A DNA stretch of 64,000 nt from Anisus vortex. Its lineage: Eukaryota > Mollusca > Gastropoda > Planorbidae. Numbering within the stretch: the stretch's first letter is position 1; every line of letters starts with the position of its first letter. Where the stretch lies: assembly GCA_949126835.1 (NCBI GenBank), contig OX421500.1, positions 31,022,641-31,086,640 on the forward strand, in the 5' to 3' direction. A program made the position numbers and the translations under genes. The notes below the pieces were generated by a model. It did not search any database. It was not told the DNA's origin and saw only the letters and a program-made list of their open reading frames with translations. This document shows, one piece after another, positions 22,030 to 33,599 of this stretch.

Positions 22030-25000
22030 TTACACATCGTCTTTCTCTAAGATAAAATAAATGTTCTCGCCCGTTTCACTCAAACCACTTTCTCTTTGAG
22101 CAGTTTCCATCGGTCTACTTTCGATATCTGAGATCTGAAAACCTGGTGGAGCTTTTGGCAGTGGTTTTAAATGTTTGTGTTCACTTAGTGATTCTCCAGG
22201 GCTGGTGATGTTATTGATTTCAGGGATGCTGTTATAAAGATTTAGGGTCTCCCTTAAACTGTGCCCCGCAGATGAGTAGACGCTGTTCTGCTCACTGTCA
22301 CCTGTGCTGCCCAAGTCTTTACCACAGGTATAGCTGACGTACTCGTACAAGTGAGAGTTTCTCGTCGAGTCTGCTCTTTGGGAAATCCCCGAAACAGAAG
22401 CATCGGATATTCGGGAAATCCCATAAAGAGACGAATCGGACGAAACAGTTCTATCATTCTTATCACGGTCATCCTTTCTAACCGACGAGTAATAGTTCCT
22501 TTTTGGGGGCTTTCCCGTTTCTTCCACTTCATCGTAGAGTGAATCCATGCGGGATACGTTACGCTTTGCGTCCATTTCATCAATGGTCGTGTAGACACCA
22601 CTCGAAGAAGGTCTTACAGCTACGCTCTCTTTGTTCACGTCTCCGTTCTTGACTTCAGAATAGATAGAATACATAGCTGATGCCATACGTAGCTCCGCTT
22701 TTTGTTTGATCTCATCAACTTTAATGAGGTTCCTTCGAGCGATCTCCGTGTTCTGACCTGCCAGTTCTTGATTGTTTCTCTTGGTGTCTTCTAAATTGAG
22801 GACATTACTTTTCCTCGCATTGTTGTTGTTTTTATGCTGAATGTTATTGTTCAGACCCGAGATAATTGTGCTAACGTCCAGCCCTTCGTCCACGCCACCG
22901 ACCAACGCCTTGGACGCAGTCTTATCCTGTCTTGGAGTCAGTGAAAGCGTCCCCTCTGCATATGGATTATCCACCCCTGAAGATGTCTTATACTGAGGCT
23001 GCCCACAGTCTGAAATAAACTTGTCACCAGGCAGATCAAGACCTTGAAAGCTATCGAAGCTGTTTCTAATGAACGTCTCGTTTGACTTGCCTGTAGTTAC
23101 AAGTTCAGATAGAGTTACATGTTCTTCGCTGGTGAGTGATTTCTTTTTCTCCTTGGCTTCGATGCTCTTCAGACCCTTCCAATTTCTATAGCCATTGCTT
23201 CTATACCTTTGAGCTCTGGATTCCAACTGAGTTCTCTTTCTGCGCCTGACGTAGAGGCACAGAAGCACCACCAACACCACTGCCGCGGCTGTGCCGAGGA
23301 CGACCCCTAACACAATCGAAACGAGAGGCCTAGCAGTGTAAGCGGATGAGGAAATAATTGCGGGCGCGGTGGAGTTCTCCCAGGCGGAGCCGTGGGTCGT
23401 GGCGTCACTTGTGACGTTGGCCGATGCTGTCGAAGTGACGTCATGAAGTTGCGTCACGGCGTCGCTGGAGGAAAACGTGTTGCCCATTTCAAGCTCCGAT
23501 GTCGTCAGTGTGGTGTAGGCTATTGATGACGTCACTTGGTAATTGAATGTCTCCGAAGACACGTCAATGTTCGTCGGTGACGTCGAAGTAATTATTTCAG
23601 ATGAAATAGCTGCCGTAACAGAACTACTATCTGAAAATAATCCACTAGTGCGACTCATGAGTAGAGTTTTATTTTCAGTCATTTCAGTGTAGGCATGCGT
23701 GGATAATTCACTCGTTTTCTCCATTGATTGAGCTAGAGACAGAAAAATTGACCCGTTGATCGCTGCAGTTGCCAGCTCAGATTCATGATTTAGGATAGAC
23801 AGCGTTTTGTATATTTCCGCTGTAGACAAAGTAGTTGATGTAAACTCAAGGCTGTTGTGCAGAGTTATGATGGAGCTTAAGTCAAATGTGGCTCCAGTCT
23901 CTATGCTTGGTTGCACTGTGAACGTAGACTCAGGAAAACTAGACAATGTAGTGGTGAACGAATCGTGTAAAACCGGTGTCGATTTGAAAACCAATCCAGT
24001 AGATAATAGCGTTGTTTGAGAGTCATCGTATGAGCTACCTAGTGTTGTCCTTGTAGAAGTCTCGGTTAGGCTACTTGCCTTTGTTATCTCGGATTGCCCA
24101 AGCAGATCACTCGCTATTTCTGATGCCGAATCTACTATTATGGAAGTTAGTGATCTTTCTGCTGCAGTGCTCGAGTCTTGTACAGTTGAGATCGCCGAGT
24201 CAAGGGTGCTGCTGGGCAGTCCAGAAAATTCGGATGATTGTAAACCTTCCAATAAACTTTCAGTGGAATCAAAGTCGGATACAACGTCAGCCAATACTTG
24301 TGATGCTGACAAGTATGTAGTGTCAACACTGGAGAAGGGATAAGTTGGTTGGTCGACAATGGAGCTGGTGAAAGTCGATTGGTCAATTAAAGAGCTGGTA
24401 AAAGTTGATACGTCAACTAAGGAGCTTGTGAAAGTTGATTGGTCAAATATTGATCTGGTGAAAATTGATTGGTCAATTAAGGAGCTTGTGAAAGTTGATT
24501 GGTCAATTAAGGCGCTTAGGAAAGTTGATTGGTCAATTAAGGCGCTTGGGAAAGTTGATTGGTCATTTACAGCGCTTGTGAAAGTTGATTGGTCAACTAT
24601 GGAGCTGGTGAAAGTTGATTGGTCAACTATGGAGCTGGTGAAAGTTGATTGGTCAACTATGGAGCTCGTGAAAGTCGATTGGTCAACTATGGAGCTGGTG
24701 AAAGTTGATTGGTCAACTATTAAGCTGGTGAAAGACGATTGGTCAATTAAGGAGCTGGTGAAAGTTGATTGGTCACCTATGGAGTTGGTGAACGTTGATT
24801 GGTCAACTACAGTGCTGGTATAATATGATTGGTCAACTAGGCTGCGATCAAAACACGTATTATCAGTATCTTGGACGATGATGTACGCTACGCTATCATT
24901 TACAAACGAGCTCCAAATGTCACACTCACTATTGCTAGGTAACTCCGAGGAGCTGATTAGTGAGCACTTATAACAGCTCGTATTATATTCTGAAGACGAT

Positions 25001-25126
25001 GAACAAGACAGTCCTTCTGAAAAGTTAAAAGTCCGTACTTTTGATGTCTGTATGGTAATGTTTACCGTTGATTGGTTGTTTACGTTTTCACATTGTAGTT
25101 CTGTTCCGTTCAGACAATTCGCCAAC
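22030..25126 (-). CDS. Single-pass receptor with ITIM-like tail, exon 2 (receptor gene 2)
   Basis: Joined to exon 1 (27077-27213) it gives about 1077 residues. The acceptor TTTCTCGTAG/G at 25126 fits the phase-2 donor. The ectodomain has seven early cysteines (ANC, LQC, LSC, TSC, YKC, SEC, NTC), many N-glycosylation sites and about 16 ten-residue repeats of the type VDQSTFTSSI. A Ser/Thr-rich stem follows, then a membrane helix near exon residues 600-625 (VLGVVLGTAAAVVLVVLLCLYV) and RRRKR. The 400-residue cytoplasmic tail is rich in Ser, Lys and Tyr. Two sites fit the ITIM consensus (SIYSEV, SLYDEV) and others are near-matches (GVYTTI, NLYNSI, NIYFIL). The end IYFILEK resembles IYYELEK of the gene at 54246. 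An SH2-phosphatase-coupled inhibitory role is inference; no named family is recognised. Confidence 0.85.
24355..24845 (-). repeat. Coding 30-bp minisatellite in receptor gene 2
   Basis: Sixteen in-frame 30-bp units encode the ten-residue DQSTFTS repeat. Some neighbouring units are identical, suggesting recent duplication. The opposite strand is open as a consequence. Confidence 0.92.
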
Positions 25127-25513
25127 CTACGAGAAACATGCCATTAATAAATTATAATTGCTATAATTATAAATTATAATTAGACCTAATTCTTTAAAAA
25201 AATATAAGAAACTTTGTATTGTTCATACATTAGATGTGTGCCCTCTAAATACCTTTAAGCCATTTAACAGGTCGGGACAAAAGTTAAATTCAAAGATTCA
25301 TGGATTTTTAAAACATAAAAATGTAAACAATTTCAAACATCTTTATTATTGTATAAGTTTTAAATATTGCAGTAATACAAGGATTGTTGAACATGAGCTC
25401 ACTGAGGATGCAATAGGTTGGCTTGGAAAGCTGCACAATAGAAATGGCCATCAGATAAGCATATAAAATCACATTAAAAGAATTAATATTTCCAAATAAA
25501 TCGAAAATGTTGC

Positions 25514-25754
25514 ACGGCGGACGAGCGGCAGCGCAATCGGAGAGCGTAGCAAAGATCTTGGGTTCATTTCCTGGTGAGGGCTTGGAATTTTCCTGGGTCC
25601 GGAGGGTTTCCCAGATCCAATGGGTACCTGACATTAGTTGGGGCAAAGTAAAGGAGACTAAGCATTGTGTTGGCCCAACAATCCCCTCATATGCCGTGGC
25701 CACAGAAACTTGTCAACGCTGCTTGACCGCCCCTATGGATCAAGTTGGGATTAA
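25514..25754 (+). mobile_element. tRNA-headed SINE in intron 1 of receptor gene 2
   Basis: The head has a degenerate A-box (GGACGAGCGGCAGCGC) and a B-box-like GGGTTCATTTCC. The body includes ATGGGTACCTGACATTAGTTG and GGCAAAGTAAAGG, and the end is CCCCTATGGATCAAGTTGGG, as in the copies at 33600 and 56775. Confidence 0.85.
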
Positions 25755-26326
25755 TAACTTTTTTTTTTATAAAACGAACTACGTCTCGTAAATTCTAGCA
25801 AGAGTAAAAAAGGGCAGAATGAGAACTTTTACATTTAATGGGATTTGAGAGGAAATCATTTCCTTTCTTTCAGTGACGTAAATGCATTATAAATACACGT
25901 GTAAATAGGGAGAGATTATTTCAAAACTAATTGCAGGAAGTAGTATTCATTTTTTTCTTCTTATCAGTACCTGTTATTGACTTGTGAATTTACAGTGGTT
26001 TTAATACACGTTTTAATCAACATTATATATTCTCCCAAATCAAAATTTAATTTTTTAGTTTTTGTTATTCACGTAGCAACAGTGATTTTTTAACATTTTA
26101 AATCAATCCAAGAATAATAAAGCCATAGTACTATTAAGAAGAAGCTGCAGTTATTTTCATTGGTAAAGGTCTACTATTTATTGTTTATATATAGAACTGT
26201 TTTAAATTATAAGTCATTTACTAAGTACCGACTATTTGCGAATTGGATAGATGAATGGGCGTACACCATCAAACCAAACTTTACTCATTGCTTGGCTTTT
26301 TATACTTATTGCTCATTAACTTAGGC
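25755..26326. other. Intron sequence, no feature seen
   Basis: AT-rich intron DNA of receptor gene 2 without recognisable elements. Confidence 0.5.
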
Positions 26327-26621
26327 CAAAGACTATAATAAGGTGGACCGCTTGCTCTATTTTTAGAGCTTATATGCTCTTTTCCCCTGCGCATCCAAAA
26401 ACGCTGTCTTAAATGAATTCTACGCTCTTTCGTTTGCCTAAAGGATACCGCTGTATACAACTTTCGATTTTAATTTTAATTTTACATTGAGAAAATCATA
26501 GCGATTAAATAAAACGGAAGTGTATAATACCAAAGGGAACTGGGAATTCCGAAAAGTATTCATTCGAGTCATCAAATAGTGGAAATATTAAAGCAAGCGG
26601 TCCATCTTATTATAGTCTTTG
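26327..26621. mobile_element. Miniature inverted-repeat element with 30-bp ends
   Basis: A 295-bp element with about 30-bp terminal inverted repeats differing at one position (left end CAAAGACTATAATAAGGTGG). It is flanked by a perfect 7-bp direct repeat, CTTAGGC, at 26320-26326 and 26622-26628. There is no coding capacity. The superfamily is uncertain, because a 7-bp duplication is not diagnostic. It lies in intron 1 of receptor gene 2. Confidence 0.9.
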
Positions 26622-27076
26622 CTTAGGCCTTATCATTTTATTTTAATAGACAGCGCAATACAATAGTTCAGAAAACAGATTACTATTTTTATTTTTTTAG
26701 TACATTTACTTTATGATTTAAAAAAAAAGATACACCTGTTGATTCTGATGTACTATAAAGTAATAACTTATGATGGCAGTGAAAGAGTTCACATTGTTTT
26801 TTTTGCAGTGAGTGCGTTTGTGTTCGTTATTCTATACTTATTTATTTTTAACACATTTTCTTGCATAGATTACATACACAAACCTAGAAACGCAAACATA
26901 TACACACAAGCATACATCAAACAGATAAAAACACAAACAAGCACATACAGAAAAACACGCAAAAAATATACGCGCACATAAATATACATAGATACTCTTA
27001 CATAGACGTAAAAACATACATACACACTCGCACATAGACGTACAAACATACATACACACTCGCACATGCAACTTAC
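26622..27076. other. Intron sequence with degenerate (CA)n
   Basis: ACACA-rich sequence at 26873-27066 close to exon 1 of receptor gene 2; nothing else recognised. Confidence 0.5.
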
Positions 27077-27213
27077 TCTGTGATATTTCCATCATTTAAA
27101 AAGAGCATGTCCCCATTGTCCTGACATAGGACACTTGTGTCCTTACAGTAGCACAAGACAGGTAATAACAGAATGACACAGGTGAAACGGGGAAGTTTAA
27201 TCCTATTTCCCAT
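27077..27213 (-). CDS. Receptor gene 2, exon 1 (signal peptide)
   Basis: The ATG at 27213 begins MGNRIKLPRFTC with the hydrophobic core VILLLPVLCYC. About 20 mature residues with one Cys follow (SVLCQDNG). The exon ends ACAGA/GTAAGT, a near-consensus donor leaving two bases (phase 2). This joins in frame to the acceptor at 25126. The ATG at 27218 is in another frame and gives no secreted product. Confidence 0.7.
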
Positions 27214-27599
27214 TTCATAAAACTGGCTTCATACCTGTGTACTAAATATAGAACACACACAAGATATAATTAAACTAATTAAATGCAAACATTTTCATTC
27301 AAAGACGTTTAAACGAAAAATTAAAAATTTATTATTTATAATAATATTATTTCCTTATATTTATAAGTTTAGGAAAATATTATTCAAGTACTATTTAGGC
27401 TTTTGAAGTATGAGATTAGAAAATTTAGACACACTAGCACTAGAGGATAGAAGGTTTAAATTTCGAAATAGTAACAATACATACATTATTGAATTATTAT
27501 TGAAAAAATACAGCACAAAAATGTTTTACATTACTCAAGTATAACTGGAGAGAAAAATTAGGAGTTTTATTCTATATACAAGAACATTTGCATACAAGT
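27214..27599. other. Upstream region of receptor gene 2, nothing specific seen
   Basis: AT-rich flank where a promoter should lie. No clear TATA box can be distinguished from the AT background. Confidence 0.4.
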
Positions 27600-27770
27600 A
27601 CTTTCTTCACAAGTGGCATCCGGGAACGCACTGGGTTGCACGAACAAACCAGGAAAACCAAGAATTTAACATCATTAAAATACACTAATCAAAACTCTTA
27701 CCTAAACTAAATACACGCATAAGCGTTAGACGCAGCCATCTCCAGTTTAGAAGGAGTCGCTTTAACATAT
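27600..27770 (+). mobile_element. Recurrent LINE 3'-end fragment
   Basis: AGTGGCATCCGGGAACGCACTGGGTTGC and AACAAACCAGGAAAACCA match the start of the family seen at 42100. The end is more diverged than in the other copies. Confidence 0.6.
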
Positions 27771-28094
27771 AACATTTGTTAATGACAAAAAAAAGTTCGC
27801 CGTGTAACATTTTTGGATAATACGATAATCCGTTTCTGAATAGTTCTTGTCAACGTAAGCTAATCTTAGACATGAAATACATTAACATTAAAGCAATAAT
27901 CTTCCATATAAATTTAAATAGCTCCATTGGCCTTGTTATATCAAACAAAGTATTTTACTGTAGGATTACAATGTAAAATTTCCAGAACTTAAAAATGGTT
28001 ATAGTTGAAGACGCTGAACATATTTAGGCTATATATAGCACGCTGGTTTAGGAGATGGGAAGTAAGAATGTCATAGGAATTTAACAAAAAAGGG

Positions 28095-28312
28095 TAGGCC
28101 TATAAATAAAGATAATTTATCTTCTTATCTTGAACATTACAGACGCTCCTTCTATAACAAATAGTATTGCGTCCTACGCGTAGTCTGAGTCTATTCTTGC
28201 ATTTCTATTAAGGTTTTAAATGATGACAAGTTACTGGTTTTCCTGGTTTGTTCAGGCATTCAATTTCATGCCCGAATGTCACGCGGGAAAAAAGAGTAGG
28301 CTACTTATATGC
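28095..28312 (-). mobile_element. Recurrent LINE 3'-end fragment
   Basis: Contains TTACAGACGCTCCTTCTATAA, then TTGCGTCCTACG and TGGTTTTCCTGGTTTGTTCAG, in the order seen at 38405. Element strand is minus. It ends 200 bp before the tRNA gene. Confidence 0.75.
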
Positions 28313-28504
28313 ATTTTTGTTCTTGCATAGGCCTAAGTCATAAGAAAAATCGGAAAAGAGTAATTGTGTGTGTATGTGTCTGTGTAGCTATACTAGCTGT
28401 ATTTTCTAGTGTGTTGAATTCATTTTTACTGACTTCGTATCAACAGAGGTCCTTAATTTACAAAGAAACAAAAAGTGTCGGTACCAACAGACACGAAGTT
28501 TACG

Positions 28505-28577
28505 GCCGAAATAGCTCAGTTGGGAGAGCGTTAGACTGAAGATCTAAAGGTCCCTGGTTCGATCCCGGGTTTCGGCA
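28505..28577 (+). tRNA. tRNA-Phe (anticodon GAA)
   Basis: A 73-nt tRNA without intron. The acceptor stem pairs GCCGAAA with TTTCGGC and is followed by discriminator A. The D arm AGCTCAGTTGGGAGAGC holds the A-box. The anticodon stem-loop is TTAGACTGAAGATCTAA with GAA in the loop, and GGTTCGATCCC is a consensus B-box and T arm. All stems pair perfectly and a T5 terminator begins within 10 bp. Unlike the tRNA-like SINE heads, nothing repetitive follows, so this is taken as a functional gene. Confidence 0.97.
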
Positions 28578-28589
28578 ATATATATTTTT

Positions 28590-30404
28590 GTTTTCACTCC
28601 TATTTCAAAAGTTTCGATTTTTATCTTTAATTTGATATGCAGGTATTGGTGATATTTATTATATACCCAGTTTTATGGCAATTTCAGCTTGACCATAGTT
28701 AAAGAGGAAACTGACCATTTTTTACAGGCGCGTTACTGCCGATATTACACTAAGTAATGGTGAAAAAGCATACAATAGTAAATATAATAGTTAATGGTTA
28801 TATATGCGTCTAATTATTAAATATATCTACAACTACATACCACACCTGAACACAAGGTTTGTACTAATGAGCCACTGTAGCTGGTCGCCAGTTAGTTCCC
28901 TTGGAAACTTCTTGCTAGAGATTTAATTACCTGCACCTTTTAAAAACCAACATTGACAAACACATACGCATTTAACAAAGTCCCTAGATAAGAAAAGGAA
29001 ACATCCGAACACAAACGCATTCACGAAAAAGTAGTTCCTTATGAAACGTTTAGTTATTTCACAAATCTGAGCTAAGAAAAAAAAAAGTCACAACCCTGAC
29101 AAGGACGTTTAATTCTGAACTCGAGGATCGGGAAGGAAAAAGCTCTGATAGAAGGACAATTAAAATAATATATAACTGATCAGGCGCAATCTGTTGTTAT
29201 CTAGCATTCTTCCTGTGTCAACAATCAATTAGAATAACTTTAACTTAACTTGTTAAAAAGACGACAACAATACATTTCCTGCTTCTGAAAATAACTCAGT
29301 TACTAGGCAATGAATACATTTAGTCGTTAATTGTTAAGAGGGGAGACGTTTACAATAAATATGCAAAGATTTGTTTGTTTAAAAGCTCATTGTTTTTATT
29401 TTATTGTATTGTTTTTTTGTTTTTTTTTGGGGGGGGGGGGGGGCGAGGGGGGGGGGAGGGGATAAACGGGGCGGGGTTGTAGGGATACGTGACTCATTTA
29501 GAAGTTTAGGAAAAAGATTACATATTTTTGAAGCCCAGATCTCCTTAGAATACTGATATAAAAAAATGGATTCATAAGGAAAAGGTCCTGATTAATTGGA
29601 CAAAATTAGTTTTATTCCAATTCAATTGACGTTGTTGTCGACACAAACATATTTTTTAAACTCTAAACTTTAACACAAATTATTTACAAATATAGAAATT
29701 ATATTGCAAACAAAAAAAAAACACATTAACTCCAATAAATAACCCTAAAAAAAAACACTTTTTATACATAAAAAGCTGAATTACCGGCGATGCCCGTGGG
29801 AAAAAATACTCAAGCCTATACCAATTTCTAAAAAAATAAGAATTTTATAAACTACAAGGATCATAAAGCTATTGTGATTTGAAAATAAAGTATTATTAAT
29901 TTTTTTATTGAAAACAATTAGGCAAGTAATTTAACATATTGAGAAATCATTTAAAAAAAGACATGGCTTTTTAATTTAAAAAAGTTAGGACTACCCCTGA
30001 CAGAGAATCGAACACCCGTCACCCGCGTGTCTAAAAAATAATTATTAGATTTTACTAGCTGAAAACATTTTAGGAAAGTTTTAAGTCCCTAAATTCTTGT
30101 CAGTCTTTAAAAAAAAAAAAATTATATTAATGGATATGTAAAAAAGTAGCCAACCTATTTTGCTATTACAGAAAGGAATAGAACTCAGGTTACTCGCATG
30201 GCCGTTTGCGACGCTAAACACTCAGCTAGGGGGGATACTTTGAGAAATCTAGATCGCACAAGTAAAATAATATGTGTCAATAAGGTGACGAATCTTCCAA
30301 TCAACCAATGGGGATCGGAATCCACACACACCTCGTACATTATATATGTATAGATAAATAATAATAAGCATAATGAATTTAGTTCAATCCAACGTGTACA
30401 CTTT
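28590..30404. other. No gene seen; poly-G and degraded SINE heads
   Basis: A long poly-G tract lies at about 29428-29463. Two minus-strand tRNA-like pieces are seen near 29995-30035 and 30155-30235; the second has AGCTGAGTGTTTAGCG and GAGTTCTATTCC in A-box and B-box positions. Otherwise AT-rich with no coding signal. Confidence 0.4.
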
Positions 30405-30571
30405 CAGGTGCGTATTTAGGCATGTTCTATGGAACAAGTGCCCCCACATATAAGGGGCACCCACACATCCCAAAACACAGGCTAATACAGCAATGTCGGA
30501 AGGCCACGAAGGGCCCTCAATCAAACTGTACCCTTGGTAACAGGGCCCTCATAATCCTTAATACGGCCCTG
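30405..30571. mobile_element. Miniature hAT-like element
   Basis: 167 bp with imperfect inverted ends (CAGGTGCGTATTTAGG / CCTTAATACGGCCCTG) and a 6-of-8 target duplication (TACACTTT / TCCACTAT). The age and mismatches make the assignment moderate. Confidence 0.65.
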
Positions 30572-30769
30572 TCCACTATAATGACAAAGCATTACTCTTT
30601 GCTTTCCCTTAAATCTCTATTTTCTAAGGTTCATTACCTAATGCCACACGTAACACTACCATAGGATTAGTTCAAGTACATCGTACACGAGCTACACTCG
30701 AGGAGCAAAAGACCATCAACAAGATTACGTACCCACGTACATGTGGAAAGACAAACTCTGCTTTACTGT

Positions 30770-31160
30770 CAATACAATACAATACAATATTTATTTTGCC
30801 ACATAGTACATGGATACAATAAAGGCATAGTCAAAATATAAGAAAATTATAGCATTGACCAATAATAGTAATACAAATATTAATAATAGACATGAAAATA
30901 ATATTACATTCATTATTTAAAGGTATCCTAAAAGAAAATTCAAGGGGGATAATTAAATTTATAATACAATTTATAAGGGGGAGAAAAAGAGTTGGTCTGC
31001 TCTAAAGATTTTTCTTCTGAACAAAAAGCCCAGAGGTTAACCCTAGAAGGCCAATAGATTTTTTTTTCAATACAGCTTTGTGATTTAACAAAAATATAAT
31101 ATGTCCAGCCTTCCCTTGTCGTCCTGCTACCTGGGAAGAATATATAAAAAAAAAGATAAT
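30770..31160 (-). mobile_element. Probable LINE 3' region with AATAC-type tail
   Basis: After CAATACAATACAATAC the sequence GCCACATAGTACATGGATAC, then AGGCATAGTCAAA recurs at 51450 (GCCACATAGTACATAAGTAC). The element strand is minus, with the pentanucleotide tail at its 3' end. The encoded part is not recognisable. Confidence 0.55.
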
Positions 31161-31765
31161 AACTACTATTAACAACTATTATCTTATTATCATTCACTTG
31201 ACCATTGCAATTCGGCATTTGGTTACAGACCCATATTTGACCCTAAACATTGTTGATGACCGGCTCCTTTCATTTAAAATCAGCCCTCATAGGTCTCCAC
31301 TAGGGAAAAAAACAACGAACTGCTTTGGTGTTATATTTTCTGAAACGATTTAGACAGCGTGAAAGATGACTTAAAAAAAAAAATTGTTGTTATAAAGAAT
31401 ACTAAATGTGATGTCCAACTTTCTATAAATATCCCGAGCGTGGTCATTGTTACTCGGTAGGTTTTCAACGTTATAAAAAAAAACACAGTAAACCTTGCTT
31501 TCTTAAAACTGTATTTTATACGACTGGTGACTGCAAAGTCTTACAGAATATTAATGGATTGAAATGTATTGTCAAGTTTAGTACCGAATTAACTTGTATA
31601 TGTATAAGACGCTAAGTGTTGCAAAAAATCACCAAGCTTTGTTTTTATTATGACATATTTTTTTATACTGGCACAGTTTCGTGTTCTTTAAAAAAAAATT
31701 CCAACAGGTTCAAAAATGTTAGGCATCTTTGGATAAAATTCTGAAATCAGGAATATACTGAAGCA
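31161..31765. other. No gene seen
   Basis: AT-rich sequence without coding or repeat structure that I can identify. Confidence 0.4.
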
Positions 31766-32060
31766 GGATATCTGCAAACATATAGCTAGCCGGAAATGGA
31801 GATGGATTGGCCACTTTCTCAGAAAGCCAGCTGAAGACGTCACAAGACAAGATCTCCAATAGAACCCACAAGGGCAAAGAAAAAGCTGGCAGGCCTGGGA
31901 CAACGTGGAGAAGATCGTGCGAGGAAGAAATGAAGCAGTGCTGCATGACATGGGGTGAACTCAGGAAATCTGACCAGAACAGAGTGCATTGGAGACTTGT
32001 TGCTGAGGACCTTTGTTCCATAAGGATTGCAAGGACTTAAGTCAAGAAAGCAAACTATAT
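31766..32060 (+). mobile_element. Non-LTR retrotransposon C-terminal fragment
   Basis: Encodes RKWRWIGHFLRKPAEDVTRQ in one frame, then GRPGTTWRRSCEEEMKQC and NRVHWRLVAEDLCS after a small frame change. This is the WGWIGH...TWRR end of RTE-like ORF2 proteins. Stop at 32038-32040. A piece just upstream of this motif in the same family occurs at 54025. Confidence 0.85.
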
Positions 32061-32097
32061 CATCTGAGGATTGCATTTCTGTACCCATGGACCTCAC

Positions 32098-32385
32098 AGT
32101 CGATGAAGTTTGTAAACCACCGAGACGCTCCCATTAAGAGTACACCGATCGGCTGAAGCGCGTTTCGCGTCCAAGATTTTATTGCACTGCCGAGAGGCAG
32201 TCTCACCAAACTCTGGTGCCTGCATGATCAGGCCTATAGTCTGGAATTTATGCTGCCGGGCGACAGCGCAGGAATACAAGCGAGCCACCACGTCAATGAT
32301 CCAGAGGAATCCCGCAGGTGGGGAGAAGCAGAGTAATGAATGCGACTGCAGGAGACCGTACCCTTTGTAACGCGGCACGCCCTAT
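32098..32385. other. Unclassified moderately GC-rich segment
   Basis: About 290 bp is clearly less AT-rich than its flanks and open on both strands (94 codons on minus, 62 on plus). It has no motif I know. It may be a further piece of a mobile element, since it directly follows one. Confidence 0.3.
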
Positions 32386-33070
32386 AGGCTAGTCTTGGAC
32401 AGGATCTTGGTGTGCTCCATTGATAATATTAATGATGGATTTAAGAGCCGGAAGATCCGTTCGTTTTTATATACATATAAGAATATCTGTGGATTGAGGT
32501 GGGGATATCCATTAATCCATTCTCAGAAGCCTGGTTCGACAGAAGAATAATTATCTTCTATATTTCATCTCGTATTAAAAAACTATCTAATGTTTATACT
32601 TGACATTACCTGTATATTATTACGTAAATTCCCATTTCGGTTAACTTTACTATGCCAGACTATGTTTTATTTTTCTCATGTGTATGTTTTATATTTTGTT
32701 GTTATTTAATATCATATTAATAATTTCTTGATTATATTTTTTTTTATAATAGTATTTCATAACTTTACTCTTTATATTATGTCATTTTTATAATAATATT
32801 GTATCTTTTATTTATATTTATACTTAAATATCATTTTAGCATTGTTGCCAAAACTTTTGTCATCTATAGAAAAAAAAAACCACGTGAGAACCACTTTGTA
32901 ATAGGGAAGAAATATTTTTTGATTAGAAACCAAACACGGGCGTTTCCTTGTACTATTTGCGTGATGCTAATGTCCCATCGATAGTCCTACACCCTTCCAA
33001 ATTCAAAATAGAAAAACACACACTCACCTACTAGGTTAATATCATGCCTCGATCAGGCTCTTCTTGTGCC
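32386..33070. other. No gene seen
   Basis: AT-rich sequence; the short open frames have no recognisable features. Confidence 0.4.
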
Positions 33071-33255
33071 CAGTGGCGTAGCTAAAGGAGGGGGAGGGGG
33101 GTCCACATTCGAATGTCCCCCGAGCCCCTACTTGAGGGGGGCCCCCAAAGGAGTGTCCGAATTTTTTTCTCATGTCATTATGTCGAATGTCAAAATACAG
33201 GGGCCCCTAAAGAGGCCAAGCCCCCCGGGCCCCCAAATCCCTAGCAACGGCACTG
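33071..33255. mobile_element. Miniature hAT element, CAGTGGCGTAGC type
   Basis: 185 bp, ends CAGTGGCGTAGCTA and TAGCAACGGCACTG (12 of 14 inverted matches), 7-of-8 target duplication CTTGTGCC / GTTGTGCC. The interior is G- and C-rich. A related left end starts at 63075. Confidence 0.85.
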
Positions 33256-33599
33256 GTTGTGCCGCCCCCTCCTCCCTATTTGACTCACTCCTTGCACGCT
33301 ACGACATGGACTTAAGAATCGGAATGTTCGTCTGTTTTTTTTATAAAGCGACATATACAATTGGTATCAGGAAATCATGACTTGGAAACACAAAAGAATT
33401 GAAGGCTCTACGTAATCAAGTGTTAGGCGTCTGGACCTCAATATTCCGTATGTATTCTGTCAATATTTCATACATTAAATTGTAGGGCCACCGCTTACTA
33501 GGGTGTCCCCCCCGTGTCCCAAGTAAAAAATTATCTGTGTTATACACGTATCTGTGCGTCATTGGATCTTGTATTAAACAGCGTCTACTTCAATTTATT

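Noticed and set aside
24359..24823. 154-codon plus-strand frame (repeated KVDWS)
   Set aside because: Shadow of the coding 30-bp minisatellite of receptor gene 2.
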